Shown: positions 6,304 to 6,364 of the stretch, in pieces
Layout: the number at the start of each line of letters is the position of its first letter
Position numbering within the stretch: position 1 is the first letter of the stretch
Origin: Thermaerobacter marianensis
Lineage (GTDB): Bacteria; Bacillota; Sulfobacillia; DYIH01; DYIG01
NCBI GenBank assembly: GCA_020723725.1
Contig: DYIG01000097.1
Location: 1 to 6,364, forward strand
Reading direction: 5' to 3'
DNA length: 6,364 nucleotides
Notes under the pieces: generated by a model
Told to the model about the DNA's origin: nothing
The model's database searches: none
What the model saw: only the letters and a program-made list of their open reading frames with translations
Position numbers and translations under genes: made by a program

Positions 6304-6364
6304 GTGTTTGCCAAGGGGATGCGATTCCTTAGCCAGATTCCATTAAACATCACCTGGATTAAGG
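6304..6364 (+). CDS. Start of an unidentified protein (3' end outside window)
   Basis: Twenty codons are visible from GTG 6304, open to the window edge and beginning MFAKGMRFLSQIPLN. The start is supported by the strong Shine-Dalgarno GGAGGGAGG ending 6 nt upstream. An in-frame ATG at 6319 lies too close to the nearest purine run to be preferred, and the frame starting at TTG 6302 closes after 14 codons. The fragment is too short to assign a family. It is divergent from the Lon-like gene. Confidence 0.6.
   Translation, partial: MFAKGMRFLSQIPLNITWIK

Overview
The window looks like chromosomal DNA from an endospore-forming Firmicute, probably of the clostridial or Peptococcaceae type (Pelotomaculum, Desulfotomaculum or Moorella relatives). 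This is inferred from four things: a SpoVB-like flippase, a bacterial class 1B SpeD, very strong Shine-Dalgarno sites (including a perfect TAAGGAGG), and TTG or GTG starts behind those sites. No RNA gene, CRISPR array, insertion sequence or phage gene is visible. No sequence search was possible; all identities rest on motifs recognised by eye.

Layout. Positions 1-377 (+) hold the 3' part of a class I SAM-dependent methyltransferase. It converges, with an 8-bp gap, on a minus-strand pair. That pair is a hypothetical protein with a basic N-terminus, a helical middle and a possible C-terminal DNA-binding-like segment (1781-2485), followed by a SpoVB/MurJ-like polysaccharide flippase (386-1723). 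The flippase starts at TTG, and its Shine-Dalgarno lies inside a hairpin. A 305-bp divergent intergenic region (2486-2790) separates the hypothetical gene from speD. It holds an 18-bp inverted repeat, a good sigma-A type promoter (2620-2647) and a roughly 135-nt GC-rich leader that can fold over the speD ribosome binding site. speD (2791-3246, +) encodes an S-adenosylmethionine decarboxylase proenzyme for polyamine synthesis. Its 3' end overlaps, tail to tail, a minus-strand pair: a large Lon-family ATP-dependent protease (3720-6200) followed by an O6-methylguanine-DNA methyltransferase, ogt (3230-3733), whose start lies inside the protease 3' end. At the right edge, a divergent gene begins at GTG 6304 with a strong Shine-Dalgarno; only 20 codons are visible.

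How the genes fit together. The contents are mostly housekeeping: spore or cell-envelope flippase, polyamine synthesis, alkylation-damage repair and protein quality control. The overlapping lon-ogt arrangement suggests co-transcription and coupled translation. I found no convincing undescribed multi-gene system. The points most worth a second look are the speD leader, the hairpin over the flippase ribosome binding site, an insertion in the Ogt active-site loop, a His/Glu tail on the Lon-like protein, a His at a usually aromatic SpeD active-site position, and the overlapping convergent speD/ogt ends.
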